Of a DNA stretch of 25,832 nucleotides, positions 24,152-25,832 are shown one piece after another. The notes beneath the pieces were generated by a model, which saw only the letters and a program-made list of their open reading frames with translations, searched no databases and was not told the origin of the DNA. The position numbers were made by a program, and so were the translations under genes. Location: contig FR880188.1 in NCBI GenBank assembly GCA_000435195.1, positions 1 to 25,832 of the forward strand, in the 5' to 3' direction. This DNA comes from Clostridium sp. CAG:169 (GTDB lineage: Bacteria; Bacillota; Clostridia; Oscillospirales; Ruminococcaceae). The first letter of the stretch is position 1. Every line of letters begins with the position of its first letter.

Positions 24152-24910
24152 ATGAACCATCCAAACCAACTGCTTGTGAAAAGTTATTCCGACATCGCCT
24201 TAAACAAGGAGGGCACCATCCTCTCCTCCCGCGAAAGCACCGCTGTCAGCCAGAGCATCGGCTACACCCCGGAGGAAATCGCCCTTGCTCCCGAAGAATC
24301 CAACCTCGGATTGGGGTGCGGGAACCCCTTCCGCATCGTTTCGGTACAGCCGGGCGAGGTGGTCGTAGACCTTGGCAGCGGAGCCGGCTTCGACTGCTTT
24401 CTGGCATCCCATCTGACCGGCAGGCGCGGAAAGGTCATCGGTGTCGATATGACCTACGAAATGCTTTCCCTCTCCCGCCGCCTTGCCAAAGAAAACCGCT
24501 TTCGCAATGTGGAATTTCGTCTGGGAGAAATCGAAAATCTGCCCATTGCCGACAACACCGCCGATGTGGTCATCTCCAACTGCGTCATCAATCTTTCCTC
24601 CAACAAACCCCGCGTCTACCGTGAAATCTTCCGGGTACTCAAGCCGGGAGGACGCATCGGTATCTCCGATATTGTCATCATGAAGGAGTTGCCGCAGGAA
24701 ATCCTTGCCGACGAAAAGATGCACGCCTGCTGAGTGTCGGGAGCTTCTTCGGTCGAAGAACTGGAAAAGATGATTTCCCGCTGCGGATTTTCTGAAATTC
24801 AAATCGTGACCCAACCGGTCTCCCCCGAATATGAGCGCAAATGGGGAGGCGAATTGACGGTGGGAGAGTATATTCTGTCTGCCAAAATCACAGCTGTCAA
24901 ACCCCTGTAA
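24152..24910 (+). CDS. arsM: Arsenite S-adenosylmethyltransferase with in-frame TGA, probable selenoprotein
   Basis: Reading TGA 24731-24733 as selenocysteine gives a 252-residue ArsM, which methylates As(III) with SAM in the cytoplasm. LGCGNPF carries the conserved N-terminal cysteine (Cys56). The SAM motif VVDLGSGAG is at 71-79, GVDMTYEML follows, and NCVINLSSNKPRVYREIFRVLKPGGR is typical. Cys193-Sec194-VSGA then aligns Sec with the second As-binding cysteine of the family (C-[IV]-x-G-A). The frame stays coding after TGA (VEELEKMISRCGFSEIQI...), ending with the family-like YILSAKITAVKPL. Stopping at TGA would leave 193 residues without the As-binding end. A GAAAGGAG site precedes the ATG. 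There are no other ars genes nearby. Alternative: a nonsense mutation or sequencing error, less likely given the exact placement and the downstream hairpin. Confidence 0.87.
24731..24760 (+). promoter_or_regulatory. Selenocysteine codon and SECIS-like hairpin
   Basis: TGA at 24731-24733 is followed, 11 bases later, by a perfect 6-bp stem TTCTTC (24745-24750) / GAAGAA (24755-24760) with loop GGTC. The loop is about 17 bases after TGA. Bacterial SECIS elements have a short stem with a G(U)-containing apical loop at about this distance, bound by SelB. Confidence 0.75.
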
Positions 24911-24962
24911 AATCATCTGTAAAAATCTGCCCGGTTTTCTTTCTTATTCTGTCAAAATACGC

Positions 24963-24991
24963 TTGTGCGCCCGGTGCAAACTTGCTATAAT
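24963..24991 (+). promoter_or_regulatory. Promoter for the NAD(P)H-hydrate repair gene
   Basis: -35 TTGTGC (24963-24968) and -10 TATAAT (24986-24991) with a 17-bp spacer; start near 24998, about 50 bp before the start codon. Confidence 0.75.
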
Positions 24992-25050
24992 TTGAATGAG
25001 AACAATTCGTGCTGCCAAGCATGATTTCAGTATAGAAAGGATATGACTGT

Positions 25051-25832
25051 ATGAGGATCGTAACCTCCAAACAGATGAAACAGATCGAGCAAAATTCGAT
25101 CCAATATCAGATGAGCTACCTGCGCCTGATGGAAAACGCCGGCTGTGCGGCTGCCAATTTCATCCTTCAGACGCTGCACGATGTCAGTGATTTGAACTGC
25201 ATCGTTTTCTGCGGAAAAGGAAACAACGGCGGGGACGGCTTTGTCGTCGCCAGAAAGCTTGCCGAGCAGGGAGCTGCCGTCACCATCGTGCTGACCGAAG
25301 GCGAACCAAAAACCGATGATGCCGCCCGTATGCTGCACCTTGCCCGCTCGATGGAGCTGCCTGTTTTTTCCTTTGAGGAGCAGCCCGAGGCGGTCAACGA
25401 AGCGCTCGAGCAGGTGGATGTGATTGTCGATGCCATCTACGGCAGCGGATTCCACGGCGAGATGGATGTGCGCCGCCGCCAGATCACCGAAAAAATCAAT
25501 TCTGCTATCGCCGCTGTATTCTCGCTGGATGTTCCCAGCGGCATCAACTGTGACACCGGTGAAGCGGCGCAGGATGCAGTCAACGCCGATTTCACCATCG
25601 CATTCGACAGCTACAAAACCGCTCACCTGCTTCCTAAATATCTTCCGCAGCTCGGTCAGGTCACCTTGGGCTCCATCGGAATCGACCCGCTGGCATATGA
25701 AAAGATTCCGTTTGACCACTTTGTTGCCGACGAGGAGTATGTCTACTCCCGCATCCCGCAGCGTCAGCCGGACGCGCACAAGACCTCGACCGGCAAGCTG
25801 CTCAACATCTCCGGCGGCATCGGCTGCACGGG
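25051..25832 (+). CDS. nnr: Bifunctional NAD(P)H-hydrate epimerase / ADP-dependent dehydratase, partial
   Basis: The frame runs open to the window edge (260 codons seen). The N-terminal YjeF/NnrE domain starts MRIVTSKQMKQIEQ. It contains CGKGNNGGDGFVVARKL (residues about 52-68), the epimerase nucleotide site, then VDAIYGSGFHG and SLDVPSGINCDTG. At about residue 245 a second domain begins with HKTSTGKLLNISGGIGCTG, the N-terminal strand of the NnrD ribokinase-like dehydratase (usually HKGxxGxxLxxxGxxxxxG). The fused enzyme repairs damaged hydrated NAD(P)H. GAAAGGA is 9 bases upstream of the ATG. A three-codon frame (ATG-ACT-GTA-TGA) ends on the start codon itself, which could couple translation. 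The C-terminal half lies outside the window. Confidence 0.93.
   Translation, partial: MRIVTSKQMKQIEQNSIQYQMSYLRLMENAGCAAANFILQTLHDVSDLNCIVFCGKGNNGGDGFVVARKLAEQGAAVTIVLTEGEPKTDDAARMLHLARSMELPVFSFEEQPEAVNEALEQVDVIVDAIYGSGFHGEMDVRRRQITEKINSAIAAVFSLDVPSGINCDTGEAAQDAVNADFTIAFDSYKTAHLLPKYLPQLGQVTLGSIGIDPLAYEKIPFDHFVADEEYVYSRIPQRQPDAHKTSTGKLLNISGGIGCT

Noticed and set aside
24200..24916. Minus-strand frame of 238 codons opposite arsM
   Set aside because: Shadow frame; the ArsM motifs on the plus strand decide the coding strand.
25027..25779. Minus-strand frame of 250 codons opposite the NAD(P)H-hydrate repair gene
   Set aside because: The plus strand has promoter, ribosome binding site and YjeF/NnrE motifs; the minus frame is a shadow.
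1..25832. CRISPR arrays, rRNA or tRNA genes, phage structural genes
   Set aside because: I looked for regularly spaced repeats, tRNA T-arm/CCA patterns and phage-type proteins; only the tRNA-like end of tmRNA was found.

Overview
The window looks like chromosome of an anaerobic, endospore-forming Firmicute of class Clostridia; I infer the Oscillospirales/Ruminococcaceae side. The evidence is spoIVA next to a SipL-type gene, a tRNA-Phe T-box ahead of pheST, a yjdF riboswitch and a probable selenoprotein.

Left part, about 1-10570: an accessory, decaying mosaic. It starts with an IS3-family orfA relic (TAG inside, cut on one side). Next comes a minus-strand operon for a peptide/nickel-type ABC importer: binding protein, two permeases, two ATPases. 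A C-terminally truncated Old-Yellow-Enzyme-type flavin oxidoreductase follows in the same operon. The 5' end of this operon (promoter and signal-peptide start) has been cut off by fusion to a fragment of a type I restriction hsdR gene. That hsdR fragment has two single-base frameshifts and lost ends. A RepA_N-type plasmid replication initiator with an in-frame TAA follows, then small mobile-element-like ORFs. The mosaic ends about 120 bp beyond the 3' end of ssrA (tmRNA), a classic integration target, so this is probably the scarred end of a genomic island.

Middle, 10570-19900: mostly core genes. ssrA-smpB lie on the minus strand. yjdF is on the plus strand behind a promoter and a structured leader that can hide its ribosome binding site. 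The sporulation pair sipL-spoIVA is on the minus strand, with a sigma-E-like promoter that I could align. A small membrane protein is divergent from it. Then come a spore-photoproduct-lyase-like radical SAM protein and a DEAD-box RNA helicase broken by an exact 22-bp tandem duplication. A GNAT acetyltransferase and two uncharacterised genes close the block. Genes here are tightly packed and separated by strong, often bidirectional, hairpin terminators.

Right part, 20040-25832: pheST under a T-box (minus strand). On the plus strand is an orphan arsenite methyltransferase gene, arsM, whose in-frame TGA sits exactly at the conserved As-binding cysteine and is followed by a SECIS-like hairpin. 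I read it as a selenoprotein. The window ends inside a bifunctional NAD(P)H-hydrate repair gene.

Most interesting: the Cys-Sec ArsM; the sipL-spoIVA operon with its overlapping divergent promoters; the 22-bp duplication that switches off the helicase; the yjdF riboswitch; and the rearranged importer/flavoenzyme operon beside ssrA. I saw no CRISPR array and no complete transposon or phage.
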